Shown one piece after another: positions 26,255 to 35,100 of a DNA stretch of 64,000 nt; position 1 is the first letter of the stretch; each line of letters starts with the position of its first letter. Position numbers and translations under genes: made by a program. The notes beneath the pieces were generated by a model that did no database searches, had not been told where the DNA came from, and saw only the letters and a program-made list of their open reading frames with translations. Origin of the DNA: JAOTVV01 sp039591075 (GTDB lineage: Bacteria > Gemmatimonadota > Gemmatimonadetes > Gemmatimonadales > GWC2-71-9); contig JBDHEI010000009.1 in the NCBI GenBank assembly GCA_039591075.1, positions 6,750 through 70,749 on the forward strand, in the 5' to 3' direction.

Positions 26255-27346
26255 TCAGGGATGGCCAGCCGCGGTCCCGCGAAAGCCGGCTGCGAGCGCG
26301 GACACCCAGCGGTCGATCAACTGGAAGTAGTCGTCCACGACGGCCTCGCCGCCCACGTGCTCCGGAACGATCACGGCATGCGCGCCGGTCCGGGATGCCA
26401 CGCGCTCGACCTGGGTCCGGCTGAAGTAGTTGGCCGCGAACAGCACGGGAATGTGCTCCCGCTCGATGAAATCGATCACGGTGCCCACGTGTCCCGGCGC
26501 TGGCGGGATGCCGGGCTTTGGCTCCACGAACATCGCGCACTCCACTTGAAACCTCGCGGCGAAATACGCCCAGTTCTTGTGGTAGCATACCATGCGCCGG
26601 TTGCGGAACGGCGCTCCGTCGGCGAGCCAGCCCTCAACGTAGCTCGTGAGCGGCATCCCCTGAAACGACTGCGAGCGGGCGAAGTCCCAGAACCGGTTGT
26701 CTCTGGCGAGAGTGAACAGGGTTTCCCTGCCCAGCATCTCGACCAGTTGGTCGCCGTACAGGCGTCGAAGCACGCGGTCCTCGAACGTGCTGAGGTTCTC
26801 GTCGTACGTGGCGCCGTTGTCTCGGTCCACCCGCTTCAAGCCGGCCACGATGTTGCGGGCGACGATGATCCCGTTGATCGGGTCCGTGTGGATATGCGGG
26901 TTGCCGAAGACGTGGACGTCCCCGCCGGTTCGTGACACGCTTTGCGGGACGTCGAGCAACGTGACGCCGGCGTAGGCCACCACGTGGCCCGCCGCGCCCT
27001 CCAGGATCTTGGCGTTGTTTGCGCGATCGAGGAGGGCCGGAACCCACAATTCGAGATCCAGGCCCGTAACGACGAACAGGTCGGCGCGCTGCAGCATTGC
27101 CACGAAGCTCGGGCGGGGCGTGACGAAGTGTGGATCCTCATCGCCCCTGGCAATGGCTTGGACGTCGGCGAGGGGCCCGGTGATCTCTTGCGCGATGGCC
27201 GCGTAGGTGGGGAGCGTGGCGACCACCCGGAGCTTCCGCTGTGCAGCAGCCGGCGCGGCGAGCACCGCCGCAGCGGCGACCAGGAGCAGAACCCGTGGCA
27301 CATTCCCGAGGTAATGAGGCCGGACTCGGCGTGCGTGTCGTGACAT
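26255..27346 (-). CDS. Metal ABC transporter substrate-binding protein (ZnuA-like)
   Basis: 363-residue periplasmic cluster-A-I metal-binding protein. Start chosen at the ATG at 27346 with GGGAG 8 nt upstream. A signal peptide ends near AAAQ (residue 36). Likely metal ligands are His73 in DEDPHFV, His in NPHIHTDP, and Glu in VEPKPGIPP with later Asp/Glu. It lacks the long His-rich loop of many ZnuA proteins, so zinc versus manganese is not decided; the metal-enzyme neighbours favour zinc. The porin gene ends 19 nt upstream. Confidence 0.9.
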   Translation of the reverse strand: MSRHARRVRPHYLGNVPRVLLLVAAAAVLAAPAAAQRKLRVVATLPTYAAIAQEITGPLADVQAIARGDEDPHFVTPRPSFVAMLQRADLFVVTGLDLELWVPALLDRANNAKILEGAAGHVVAYAGVTLLDVPQSVSRTGGDVHVFGNPHIHTDPINGIIVARNIVAGLKRVDRDNGATYDENLSTFEDRVLRRLYGDQLVEMLGRETLFTLARDNRFWDFARSQSFQGMPLTSYVEGWLADGAPFRNRRMVCYHKNWAYFAARFQVECAMFVEPKPGIPPAPGHVGTVIDFIEREHIPVLFAANYFSRTQVERVASRTGAHAVIVPEHVGGEAVVDDYFQLIDRWVSALAAGFRGTAAGHP

Positions 27347-27365
27347 CGGTGTGGCTCCCATCGAA

Positions 27366-28661
27366 TCAGTAGGTCTCGTGCTTGTGCGGACCCATTGCCC
27401 AGACCACTTGGAGGAGCGCAGTGTGGCTCGCCTCCAGTCCACGGGGCTTCACGAGGTTGTATTGCAGTCGGATGCGCACCCACTCGCTCTGCCACCACGA
27501 CACACTGGGCACTAGCTGTACGATGCTGGGCCCGGAGCCATATCCGTCGAGGTAGTCGGCTCGCACGCCCAGCACCCATCGCGGACCGGTGCGATAGCTC
27601 ACCTGTCCGTAGCCACCGTGCCCGGTCTCGACCACGCCGTCGATCTCCTGCCGAGCGACGTACCACTCCGACTTGACCAGCAGCTCGCGAAACCGTGCGC
27701 GGCCGCGGGGGACCCATCGCAATGCTAGGTCGGTGCCCAGCACGCGGGAGTCGAGCAGGATCTCGTCGTTCCCTCCCCAGACGCCCGACGCGCCGAGCTG
27801 GACATAACTCCCACTCCCCACATCCCAGAAGCTCTGAAACCGTCCGAGCAGGCTGAGGTCGTTTCCGTCGGCAAACAGCGCCTCGTTGGTCGCCTGCGTG
27901 ACCTCGACGGCGAGGGTCTGCGTCGCGGGGCCAAAAGCGAGTGTCGGTGACGCGAGCGACACCCCCGGCTGGATGAGCCCGTCTTCGCCGAGAAACACGA
28001 CGGCCGCCAGTGGGCGATCGACTTCGAACAGGGCGTGCGTGTGCCAGCGATTGTAGAGACCGATGTCCTGACGAAACTTCCCGGCCTTGAGTCCCAGCGC
28101 CCCCGGCAGTCCCACCCAGTAGAGGTAGCCTTCCTCGATCTCGAATCCGCCGTGCGCTTCCTCGGCGGTCGCGTCGTTGGGGGCGGTACCCGCGATCTCG
28201 AGCTCTTCCTCGCGGGTCACGAAGATCTTGGTGCGTGTGTACGGATCCAAGGCGGACTGGAACGAAAACTCGAACTCGCGGGGGATGGCCCGGCGCTCGT
28301 TCTCCGTCCCGGCCGGAGCGGCGAAGCTGCCGACGAAGTCGCCGGTCACGCTGATCTCGGGATTCAGGAGCTGGAGATTCCGGGTGCGACTCTCCTGACC
28401 CGCGGCGGTGTCGGCCTGGGCAGCCGGGTCGCCGGCCGCCCGGCGAGCTGCGTCCCGGAGAGCGGCGAGTTCGTTCGCGACCGGGGTCGTGTCGCTGCCG
28501 CCGCGTGTCAGCCGCTCTAAGACCCGTTCGAGCGAGTCGAGGCGCGCCTTGAGCCGCTCGATTTCGGCCTTGAGCGTGTCAGCTGGGGGACCCCGTTCTT
28601 GAGCCGTCATCGGAGCGGCAAGGCCCACGAGCAGCAGCATGATTCCAAACGGTATTCGCAT
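27366..28661 (-). CDS. Porin-like outer-membrane protein with N-terminal coiled coil
   Basis: 431 residues; start chosen at the ATG at 28661 with TGGAG upstream. A signal peptide (about 1-21) is followed by a heptad-like coiled coil (LKAEIERLKARLDSLERVLERL, about 30-51), then a beta-rich barrel domain resembling phosphate/zinc-type OprP/OprO-like porins. Such coiled-coil porins trimerise and may tether to peptidoglycan. Placement just before a ZnuA/ZnuB pair suggests it admits the same metal. The last residues HKHETY are His-rich. The specific family is not certain. Confidence 0.7.
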   Translation of the reverse strand: MRIPFGIMLLLVGLAAPMTAQERGPPADTLKAEIERLKARLDSLERVLERLTRGGSDTTPVANELAALRDAARRAAGDPAAQADTAAGQESRTRNLQLLNPEISVTGDFVGSFAAPAGTENERRAIPREFEFSFQSALDPYTRTKIFVTREEELEIAGTAPNDATAEEAHGGFEIEEGYLYWVGLPGALGLKAGKFRQDIGLYNRWHTHALFEVDRPLAAVVFLGEDGLIQPGVSLASPTLAFGPATQTLAVEVTQATNEALFADGNDLSLLGRFQSFWDVGSGSYVQLGASGVWGGNDEILLDSRVLGTDLALRWVPRGRARFRELLVKSEWYVARQEIDGVVETGHGGYGQVSYRTGPRWVLGVRADYLDGYGSGPSIVQLVPSVSWWQSEWVRIRLQYNLVKPRGLEASHTALLQVVWAMGPHKHETY

Positions 28662-28744
28662 CGCACTCCAGCAAAGAGTGGTGTGTTCCAACAACGAGAT
28701 ATGGGATTGGGCCGCCGCGTGGCTCCGTGGTCGACGTGCGACCG

Positions 28745-29086
28745 CTACGCTAGGGGCGGGGCTCGAACAGCATTCTGCCGAACCCGATAGCGGGCGGTGA
28801 CCGGAGCGGCCTGGGACGGCGTTTGGTGGACGGTGCCGGGTGCAAGAGCAGCTCGCACGGAGGTGGTCGGGAGCAGTGCGGTCAGGACCGTGGTGGCGAA
28901 CGTACATCCGTCGCCCCCGTGCAGCACGGGGCATGCCTGGGTATGGCCGGTCTCCACCGAGGCTTGCGACCGGAGGACTTCCGTCCGGGCGTGGAGCGGC
29001 GGTAGGCAGGTGATCGCTGCGAGATACGCGATCAGTGCCACTGCCCGCGCGCCGCGGCAGCGGCGTTTCTGGAGCCGGGTGGCCAT
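28745..29086 (-). CDS. Small secreted protein, DUF2946-like
   Basis: 113 residues from the ATG at 29086 (a GTG at 29101 is the alternative). A basic N-terminus and a hydrophobic segment (RGARAVALIAYLAAITCL) form a signal peptide. The mature part has spaced His/Cys (GHTQACPVLHGGDGC) and ends RAPPLA, both reminiscent of DUF2946 proteins often found near metal-uptake genes. The His/Cys cluster could bind metal. It heads the zinc block, with a TATACT 5 nt before its ATG and no Shine-Dalgarno. Assignment is tentative. Confidence 0.5.
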   Translation of the reverse strand: MATRLQKRRCRGARAVALIAYLAAITCLPPLHARTEVLRSQASVETGHTQACPVLHGGDGCTFATTVLTALLPTTSVRAALAPGTVHQTPSQAAPVTARYRVRQNAVRAPPLA

Positions 29087-29091
29087 GCAAA

Positions 29092-29097
29092 AGTATA
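29092..29097 (-). promoter_or_regulatory. Putative -10 of the zinc block, leaderless geometry
   Basis: TATACT on the minus strand ends 5 nt before the ATG at 29086, so RNA would begin at about the start codon. No TTGACA-like -35 or Zur-type palindrome is evident. It is the same hexamer as before pckA. Confidence 0.35.
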
Positions 29098-29122
29098 GCA
29101 CCTGACGCGGTCCCGAGTTCCG

Positions 29123-30205
29123 TCAGCGTTGTACCAAGTCGCGAAGGATGCGACCCACCTGATCGTTGCCCAGCAGCCCGTGGAACCGATCGGCCTCCGG
29201 CCCACTAGCGAACAAGGGGAGCAGTCCCGCCGTGTGTCCGGTGGTGGTATAGCGCAGGATGGGGGCACCGGTGCTGTCCACTTGGACGGTGAGTCCACCC
29301 GTCTCGTGGTCCCCAGTCACGATGATCAGGGTCTCGGGGTGACGGCGCTGGTACGCGACCGCGACGGCGATGGCCTCGTTGAAGGCCAGCATCTCGGCTG
29401 CGAGAACATCGAACCCCTGATTCCGGTGTGCCTGCGTGTCGGTCTCTTCGTTCTCGACCATGAGGAAGAATCCGTTCGGCTCCCGATCGAGGATCGCGAT
29501 GGACGTCCGGGTCATCGCAGCCAGCGACGGCGCGCGCTCCGGCGCCAAGGCCATGTCGCCCTCGGCGAACAGACCCAGGAGTAACTCCACGGTGTCGGGC
29601 CGAAGATGCTGGAGCTCCTCGGCCGTTTCGACATAGGTGTAACGTTGGCGCATGGCGGCGAGGGCCGTCTCTGCACCGTCCGCCGGAGCGAGGGCGAATA
29701 TCTCCCGTCCGCCACCGAGCAGCACCGTGACGTGCTGAGCGGCCATCTGACGTGCCACTTCGAGATGGTCCCGTGCGGGATAGTGCGTCGAGAAGGCGGC
29801 GGGGGTCGCATCGGTGAGCCGCGTGGTTGTCACCAGGCCCGTCGCCATCCCTCGCGCCTGGGCGATCTCGAGCACGGTGGTGCGTGGCGCCGAGTCGGGG
29901 CCAAGGCTGAGCGCGCCCATGACTGACCGCTCGCCGGTGGCCAACGCGCTCGCCGCCTGGGCACTTTCCGTGACGAGGTGGTTCCACCCCCGCACATCGA
30001 CTAATCCAAGGGTCGTGAAGCGGTTCACTACCAGGTCGGGGACCGCGATGCGAGCAATAGCCCAGTGCCCGGCGCCGGCACCGTCCGCAATGAACAGAAT
30101 GATCTTGGATGGCCTATCCGCGAGCGGCCGGTGCGCAGCCGGCGCGCACGACGAGGCGAAGAGGCTCAGTCCCACCACACCCACCATCCACCGCGATTTC
30201 AGCAT
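29123..30205 (-). CDS. Alkaline phosphatase (PhoA superfamily) lipoprotein
   Basis: 360-residue phosphatase. Start chosen at the ATG at 30205 with GGAGG 7 nt upstream. The signal peptide ends FASSC, so it is probably a lipoprotein. Sites: metal Asp in FIADGAG, nucleophile Ser in VTESAQAASALATG, metal ligands in ENEETDTQAHRN, TGDHETGG and TTGHTAG. The pattern is that of a two-zinc, one-magnesium phosphomonoesterase. It lies 36 nt upstream of the zinc-uptake block on the same strand; the enzyme needs zinc, so linkage is plausible but not shown. It is divergent from surE. Confidence 0.9.
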   Translation of the reverse strand: MLKSRWMVGVVGLSLFASSCAPAAHRPLADRPSKIILFIADGAGAGHWAIARIAVPDLVVNRFTTLGLVDVRGWNHLVTESAQAASALATGERSVMGALSLGPDSAPRTTVLEIAQARGMATGLVTTTRLTDATPAAFSTHYPARDHLEVARQMAAQHVTVLLGGGREIFALAPADGAETALAAMRQRYTYVETAEELQHLRPDTVELLLGLFAEGDMALAPERAPSLAAMTRTSIAILDREPNGFFLMVENEETDTQAHRNQGFDVLAAEMLAFNEAIAVAVAYQRRHPETLIIVTGDHETGGLTVQVDSTGAPILRYTTTGHTAGLLPLFASGPEADRFHGLLGNDQVGRILRDLVQR

Positions 30206-30308
30206 CACATTGCCTCCGCTGCCTCGAAGCTGTTCATTTGTCTCATGGTACGGCCCGGCTGCCGCCGGTACGCCGTTTCACCACCGCACTCCACTTGGGA
30301 AGGTTGGC

Positions 30309-31148
30309 ATGATCAGACGGCTCTCCTCCGTCCTCCTCGCGGCACTGGTTCTCATACCCGTGACCGTCGGACTCGCGCAAGAGGCTCCGCGACTTCGGAT
30401 CCTGGTCGTCAACGACGACGGGTACCAGGCTCCCGGGCTGGTGGCGCTCGTCGATTCGCTGGTTCCCATCGCCGAGGTCATCGTCGTGGCGCCGCTCGAG
30501 CAGCAGAGCGGAACCGGACACGGGATCACCTATCGCGAGCCGATCAAAGTGCTGGAGTTCGGCAACCGCTACGCCCTTCCATGGTACGCCATCGATGCCA
30601 AGCCCGCGACCTGCGTGCGGCTGGCGCTGACCGTCTTGATGGATTCCCTCCCCCCGGATCTCGTGGTGTCGGGCATCAACACCGGCGACAACGTCGGGGC
30701 GTCGGCGTGGATCTCGGGGACGGTGGCAGCCGCCCGCGAGGGGGCGCTCAACGGCATCCCGGCGATCGCCGTCTCCGTGGGCGTTGGATCGCATCAGGAC
30801 TACGAAATCGCTGCCGGCTATGCCCGCCAACTGGTCGAACGGCTTCGCGCCCTCGGCAAGATCGCCCCGCCGCTCCTCCTGAACGTGAATGTGCCGGCCG
30901 GTGGCCCTGCCGGCATCAAGGTCGCACCCATGAGCCTCGTTCTCGGCGAGCAGGCTTACGATCGCCGGTACACGCCGCGCGGGCAGCTCTACTTCTGGGA
31001 TGCGTGGTCGCCGCCCGAAGGCGAGGCCGTCGAGGGAAGCGATCACTATTGGTTCAGCCGCGGCTACGTGACGGTCACGCCGCTCCGGATCGATCAGACG
31101 GATACATCTGAGCTGCCGATCTTGGAGCAGGGGCTCAACCGGAAGTAG
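30309..31148 (+). CDS. surE: Exported SurE-type 5'/3'-nucleotidase
   Basis: 279-residue SurE. Start chosen at the ATG at 30309 with GGAAGG 5 nt upstream. Metal and catalytic residues are intact: Asn35-Asp36-Asp37 in ILVVNDDGYQAPG, Ser in LEQQSGTGHG and Asn in SGINTGDNVG. Unusually, a hydrophobic signal peptide of about 23 residues (LLAALVLIPVTVGLAQ) precedes the domain. SurE is normally cytoplasmic and lacks this, so periplasmic nucleotide scavenging is inferred. It is divergent from alkaline phosphatase, another phosphomonoesterase. Confidence 0.9.
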   Translation: MIRRLSSVLLAALVLIPVTVGLAQEAPRLRILVVNDDGYQAPGLVALVDSLVPIAEVIVVAPLEQQSGTGHGITYREPIKVLEFGNRYALPWYAIDAKPATCVRLALTVLMDSLPPDLVVSGINTGDNVGASAWISGTVAAAREGALNGIPAIAVSVGVGSHQDYEIAAGYARQLVERLRALGKIAPPLLLNVNVPAGGPAGIKVAPMSLVLGEQAYDRRYTPRGQLYFWDAWSPPEGEAVEGSDHYWFSRGYVTVTPLRIDQTDTSELPILEQGLNRK

Positions 31149-31189
31149 TCGCCCGCGGCCGAGCGCTGCGCCGCCGACGCGATCGGCCA

Positions 31190-31843
31190 TCAGAACGGTG
31201 TCCCGAATGCCTCGTCCGAGAGCAGGGGCACGAAGCGGCACGCGCCGGCCCGCGTGGTGCGGAACCCTCCGGCGGTGCGCTCGATGATGGTGAGGTCCTG
31301 CAGGGCGCGATCGCCGATCGGGACGACGAGGCGGCCACCCTCATCGAGCTGGTCGAGCAGTGGCCTGGGTGCGCTCGGCGCTGCCGCTGCCACAACGATA
31401 GCATCGTACGGGGCCGCTTCGGGGCATCCGCGCGCGCCGTCACCCACGATGAGTGTCACGTTATCGATCCCCAGCCGACACAGGCGCGCGGCGGCCTGCT
31501 CTGAGAGCGAGGCCAGGCGCTCCACACTCCACACGTGTTTGGCGAGCTTGGCGAGGATCGCCGTCTGATAGCCGGAGCCCGTCCCCACGTCGAGCACGAC
31601 GGACCGCCTCGTTACCCGGGCAGCCTGCGTCATGAGCGCCACGATGTAGGGCTGTGAGATCGTCTGGTCGTACCCGATGGGGAGCGGACCATCGTCGTAC
31701 GCACGCTCGCGGAAATGCTCGGGGACGAACTGCTCGCGTGGGATGGCGGCCATCGCTGCCAGGACGCGACGGTCCGAGATGTCCCGGGCGGCCAGGTGCC
31801 GCCTGAGCATGGTACGAACCGCCTGGGATCGGGTGTGGGCCAC
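31190..31843 (-). CDS. pcm: Protein-L-isoaspartate O-methyltransferase
   Basis: 217-residue PCMT that methylates isoaspartate residues to start protein repair. Motifs: REQFVPEHFRERAYDDGPLPIG, QTISQPYIVALM, and SAM-binding VLDVGTGSGYQTAILAKL. Start set at the GTG at 31843 because this aligns with the usual N-terminus (13 residues before LRRHLAARDI), with GAGGAG just upstream; the ATG at 31810 is the alternative. It is convergent with surE, with a 41-nt gap. The surE-pcm neighbourhood is familiar from E. coli. Confidence 0.92.
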   Translation of the reverse strand: MAHTRSQAVRTMLRRHLAARDISDRRVLAAMAAIPREQFVPEHFRERAYDDGPLPIGYDQTISQPYIVALMTQAARVTRRSVVLDVGTGSGYQTAILAKLAKHVWSVERLASLSEQAAARLCRLGIDNVTLIVGDGARGCPEAAPYDAIVVAAAAPSAPRPLLDQLDEGGRLVVPIGDRALQDLTIIERTAGGFRTTRAGACRFVPLLSDEAFGTPF

Positions 31844-31928
31844 GGCTCCTCGAGACGAGACGACCGATCTGTTCCGCGGAAGATATCCTTTTGGATTCAC
31901 ACCTGCAGAAGAGCCGGGCGCCGCCCGA

Positions 31929-33053
31929 CTACGCGGCGATACTCTTCGGAAACCGTGCCACCGCGAGCCGCAGGACGGCAACGGCGATAACCGCAAGCGC
32001 GACGTATTGGGGCCAGAGTGTCGCCAGTCCCTCGCCCTTGAGAAATACCGCGCGAATGATTTCGAGAAAGTGGCGCACGGGGTTGAGCAGGGTCACCCAA
32101 CGAAACACCGTCGGCATGCTCTCGATGGGGTAGAAGAACCCGGACAGGATGATAGCCGGTTGCAGGAAGAGAAACATTGACATGAAGGCTTCCTGTTGGG
32201 TGCGCGAGATCGTCGAGATGAGGAGCCCAACCGCGAGCCCCGACAGGATGTACAATAGCGCTGCCAGAAACAGGGTAGGTGGGAATCCCCGAATCGGGAT
32301 ATCGAACCAGAATACGGCGATGAGGGCGATGGCCGTGAGGTCGATCACGCCGACAACGGCGACCGGAAGCGTCTTGCTCAACATGAGCTCCTGGTGGGTG
32401 AGCGGGCTCACCACCAGCTGGTCCAGAGTGCCGAACTCCCGTTCCCGGACGACGGCGAGGGACGTGAGCAGCAGGCACATCAGCATGATGATCACGCCGA
32501 CCACCGCCGGCACGTTGTAGACGCGACTCTCGAGATTGGGGTTGTACCACGCGCGCGTGCGGAGCTCGATGCCGCCGGAGGGCAGGGCACCTCGTTGGCG
32601 TGCGCGCTCGAGCGCGAAGCGCTGGACGATGCGTTGCGCATAGCCCTGCGCCACGGTGGCACTGTTTGATTCGGCCCCGTCGAGGATCAGTTGGATACTG
32701 GTTCCCCCGGCCGCCAGGTCTCTAGCGAACCCCTTGGGGATCTCGATCCCCACGAGTGCGTCACCGTGATCCAGGGCCCGCACCAGATCGAGCGGTCGTT
32801 CCGACCTCTTCACTACCTCGAAGTACCCGGTGGCGCGAAACGCGTCGACCAGCTCCCGCGATTCCAGGGTCCGATCGTGGTCGATCAGAAACGTGGCGGT
32901 CGATCGAATGTCGGTGTTCACCGCGTAGCCGAACATGAGAAGCTGGATCACGGGTGCGACGAAGATGACCGCCCGGGTCCGGGGATCCCGGAACAGCTGG
33001 CGGAACTCCTTTCGCACCATCTCGCGGATCCGCATCGGTGAGGGGAGGGTCAC
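31929..33053 (-). CDS. ABC-2 type permease (YbhR/YbhS-like), second of pair
   Basis: 374-residue ABC-2 exporter subunit. Start chosen as the GTG at 33053: AAGGAG lies 5 nt upstream and it overlaps the preceding stop (GTGA). One N-terminal membrane segment (about residues 22-44) is followed by a large periplasmic domain (about 45-190) and five C-terminal membrane segments. It resembles E. coli YbhR/YbhS. It is the last gene of the seven-gene efflux operon, giving a heterodimeric pore with the next-upstream permease. Confidence 0.92.
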   Translation of the reverse strand: MTLPSPMRIREMVRKEFRQLFRDPRTRAVIFVAPVIQLLMFGYAVNTDIRSTATFLIDHDRTLESRELVDAFRATGYFEVVKRSERPLDLVRALDHGDALVGIEIPKGFARDLAAGGTSIQLILDGAESNSATVAQGYAQRIVQRFALERARQRGALPSGGIELRTRAWYNPNLESRVYNVPAVVGVIIMLMCLLLTSLAVVREREFGTLDQLVVSPLTHQELMLSKTLPVAVVGVIDLTAIALIAVFWFDIPIRGFPPTLFLAALLYILSGLAVGLLISTISRTQQEAFMSMFLFLQPAIILSGFFYPIESMPTVFRWVTLLNPVRHFLEIIRAVFLKGEGLATLWPQYVALAVIAVAVLRLAVARFPKSIAA

Positions 33054-34165
33054 GCAAGCTCCTTCCGAAACACGCCGATCGCCATGGCCAGGCCGGCAAC
33101 GGCGAAGACCACCATGGCGAGGGCATCTTCCCAGAGCACCGACGCCCCCACGCCCTTGAGCAGGATGCCCTTGGTCACGGCCACGTAGTAGCGGGCCGAC
33201 ACGACATAGCTCAATCCCTGGAGCACGATGGGCATCGTTGCGAGGGTGAAGATGAAGCCGGAGAGGAGGAGCGCCGGGAGAAACGTGGCGAGCATGGCGA
33301 CCTGCGTGGCGAGCACCTGCGACTTGACCGCTGCTGAGATGAAGATTCCCAGGCCGAGAGACCCGATGAGGAACAGTAGCGACAACAGTCCGAGGAGCAG
33401 CAGGTTGCCGCGAAACGGGACGCCAAAGAGCACGACGCCCACCAAGAGCGCCAGCGCCACATCGAAGAGCCCGATCGCCACATAGGGGACGAGCTTGCCT
33501 ATGACGATCTCCAGGCGGTGCACGGGGGTGGCCGCGAGCTGCTCCATCGTGCCCCGTTCCCATTCACGGGCAATCGTGAGTGCAGTGAGCATCGCCGCGA
33601 TGATGGACATGATGACAGCGATCAAGCCGGGAACGATCATGTTGCGGCTCTCGAGCGTCTCGTTGTACCAGACTCGCGACTCCGCCGTCACCGGTAGGGT
33701 GACGCGTCGTCCGCGGGCGACGGCCCGGGTGGAGTAGCCGCTCACGATCGCCTCCGCGTAGTTCTGGGCGATGGTTGCGGAGTTCGCGTCGGCCCCATCC
33801 AGCAGCGCCTGGACGACGGCCCCGCGGCCCGAGGCCAGGTCGGCGGCGAAGGTCGGCGGGACGATTAGAACGAGACGCACGGCGCTCGACCCCAATGCCC
33901 GGTCGGCCTCGGCGGGTGTCTCCAGATGCTCTACCACGGAGAAGTACCCGGACCCCGCAAACGACTCGATGAGTTCCCGGCTCTCCGGCGTGCGACTCTG
34001 GTCCAGGACGGCCATCCGGATGTTCCGAATGTCGAACGAGATGGCGTAACCGAAGAGGACGAGGAGCACGAGCGGGAGGATGAACGCGAGGTACAGGCTC
34101 CGCGCGTCGCGCCGGAGCTGCAAGAGCTCCTTGCGACTGATGGCGAGCAGACGGGTGAGACTCAT
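33050..34165 (-). CDS. ABC-2 type permease (YbhS/YbhR-like), first of pair
   Basis: 371-residue membrane subunit of the same topology as its downstream neighbour: one N-terminal membrane segment, a periplasmic domain (about residues 45-185), then five membrane segments. Start ATG at 34165 overlaps the ATPase stop (ATGA). Conserved signals include SRKELLQLRRDARSLYLAF and EWERGTMEQLAATPV. It exports an unknown substrate with the HlyD and TolC partners. Confidence 0.92.
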   Translation of the reverse strand: MSLTRLLAISRKELLQLRRDARSLYLAFILPLVLLVLFGYAISFDIRNIRMAVLDQSRTPESRELIESFAGSGYFSVVEHLETPAEADRALGSSAVRLVLIVPPTFAADLASGRGAVVQALLDGADANSATIAQNYAEAIVSGYSTRAVARGRRVTLPVTAESRVWYNETLESRNMIVPGLIAVIMSIIAAMLTALTIAREWERGTMEQLAATPVHRLEIVIGKLVPYVAIGLFDVALALLVGVVLFGVPFRGNLLLLGLLSLLFLIGSLGLGIFISAAVKSQVLATQVAMLATFLPALLLSGFIFTLATMPIVLQGLSYVVSARYYVAVTKGILLKGVGASVLWEDALAMVVFAVAGLAMAIGVFRKELA

Positions 34166-35100
34166 CCGACCGGCGCGCCTCCCTCCCGTCGCACCAGCGC
34201 CACGAACACGTCTTCAAGGGACGGCGGAATCATCTCGAGCGCCTCGCATGCCAGCCCCGCCGAGCGGAGCACCCGCGGGACCTCGTCCATGGCCCGATCG
34301 CGATCGCGGACGAGCAGGTGCACGGCCCGTCCGAACATGGCCGCCTCCAGGACGACCGGGTGTTCGCGCAGCGCCTCCACTGCGCGCGCCGGATTGTCCG
34401 TTCGGAGCTCGAGGAGAGGCTCCTGCACCGCTTCTCTGAGACGATCGGGACGGTCGAGCGCGATGAGCCGGGCCCGGTTCATCAAGGCCAACCGATGGCA
34501 GTACTCCGCCTCCTCCATGTAATGGGTGCTGACGAACACGGTGGTGCCGGCCTCCGCAAACTCGTAAATCAGGTCCCAGAAGTTGCGCCGGGACACGGGG
34601 TCGACACCGGACGTCGGCTCGTCGAGAAAGAGGATTGGTGGCTCGTGGAGGACGGCGCATCCCAGTGCCAGCCGTTGCTTCCATCCCAATGACAGCTCGC
34701 CGGTCACGCGCGTCCGATGGTGAGACAGGCCAGCCATCTCGAGAATCCAGTCGCGCCGAGCGGTGAGCCGGGCTCCCGTCACGCCGTAGAGACCGCCGAA
34801 CAAGCGGATGTTCTCCTCGACGGTGAGATCGGCGTAGAGCGAGAACTGCTGCGACATGTATCCCAGATTGCGCTTGACGACAGCGACCTCGCGGGCCACG
34901 TCGTGTCCGGCGACGATCGCCTGCCCATCGGTCGGTCGCAACAGACCGGTGAGCATTTTGATGGTCGTCGTCTTGCCGGCGCCGTTCGGGCCCAAGAAGC
35001 CGAAAATCTCTCCTTCCGCGACATCGAACGACACGCGGTCCACCGCGACGAAGTCGCCGAACGTGCGGGTGAGCGATCGAACGGAGACGGCGTCAGGCAT
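34162..35100 (-). CDS. ABC exporter ATPase (YbhF C-half-like)
   Basis: 312-residue ABC ATPase. Walker A GPNGAGKTT (about residues 37-45), Q-loop MSQQFSLY, Walker B ILFLDEPTSG and H-loop VSTHYMEEA are present. The signature is changed from LSGGxKQ to LSLGWKQ, as in the second half of YbhF. The C-terminal DUF4162-like part ends with PPSLEDVFVALV. Start ATG at 35100 overlaps the previous gene by 8 nt. It pairs with the canonical ATPase just upstream to form a two-site motor. Confidence 0.92.
   Translation of the reverse strand: MPDAVSVRSLTRTFGDFVAVDRVSFDVAEGEIFGFLGPNGAGKTTTIKMLTGLLRPTDGQAIVAGHDVAREVAVVKRNLGYMSQQFSLYADLTVEENIRLFGGLYGVTGARLTARRDWILEMAGLSHHRTRVTGELSLGWKQRLALGCAVLHEPPILFLDEPTSGVDPVSRRNFWDLIYEFAEAGTTVFVSTHYMEEAEYCHRLALMNRARLIALDRPDRLREAVQEPLLELRTDNPARAVEALREHPVVLEAAMFGRAVHLLVRDRDRAMDEVPRVLRSAGLACEALEMIPPSLEDVFVALVRREGGAPVG

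Noticed and set aside
29098..29122. Zur box upstream of the zinc block
   Set aside because: No AT-rich palindrome of the Zur type is visible; only the -10-like TATACT stands out.
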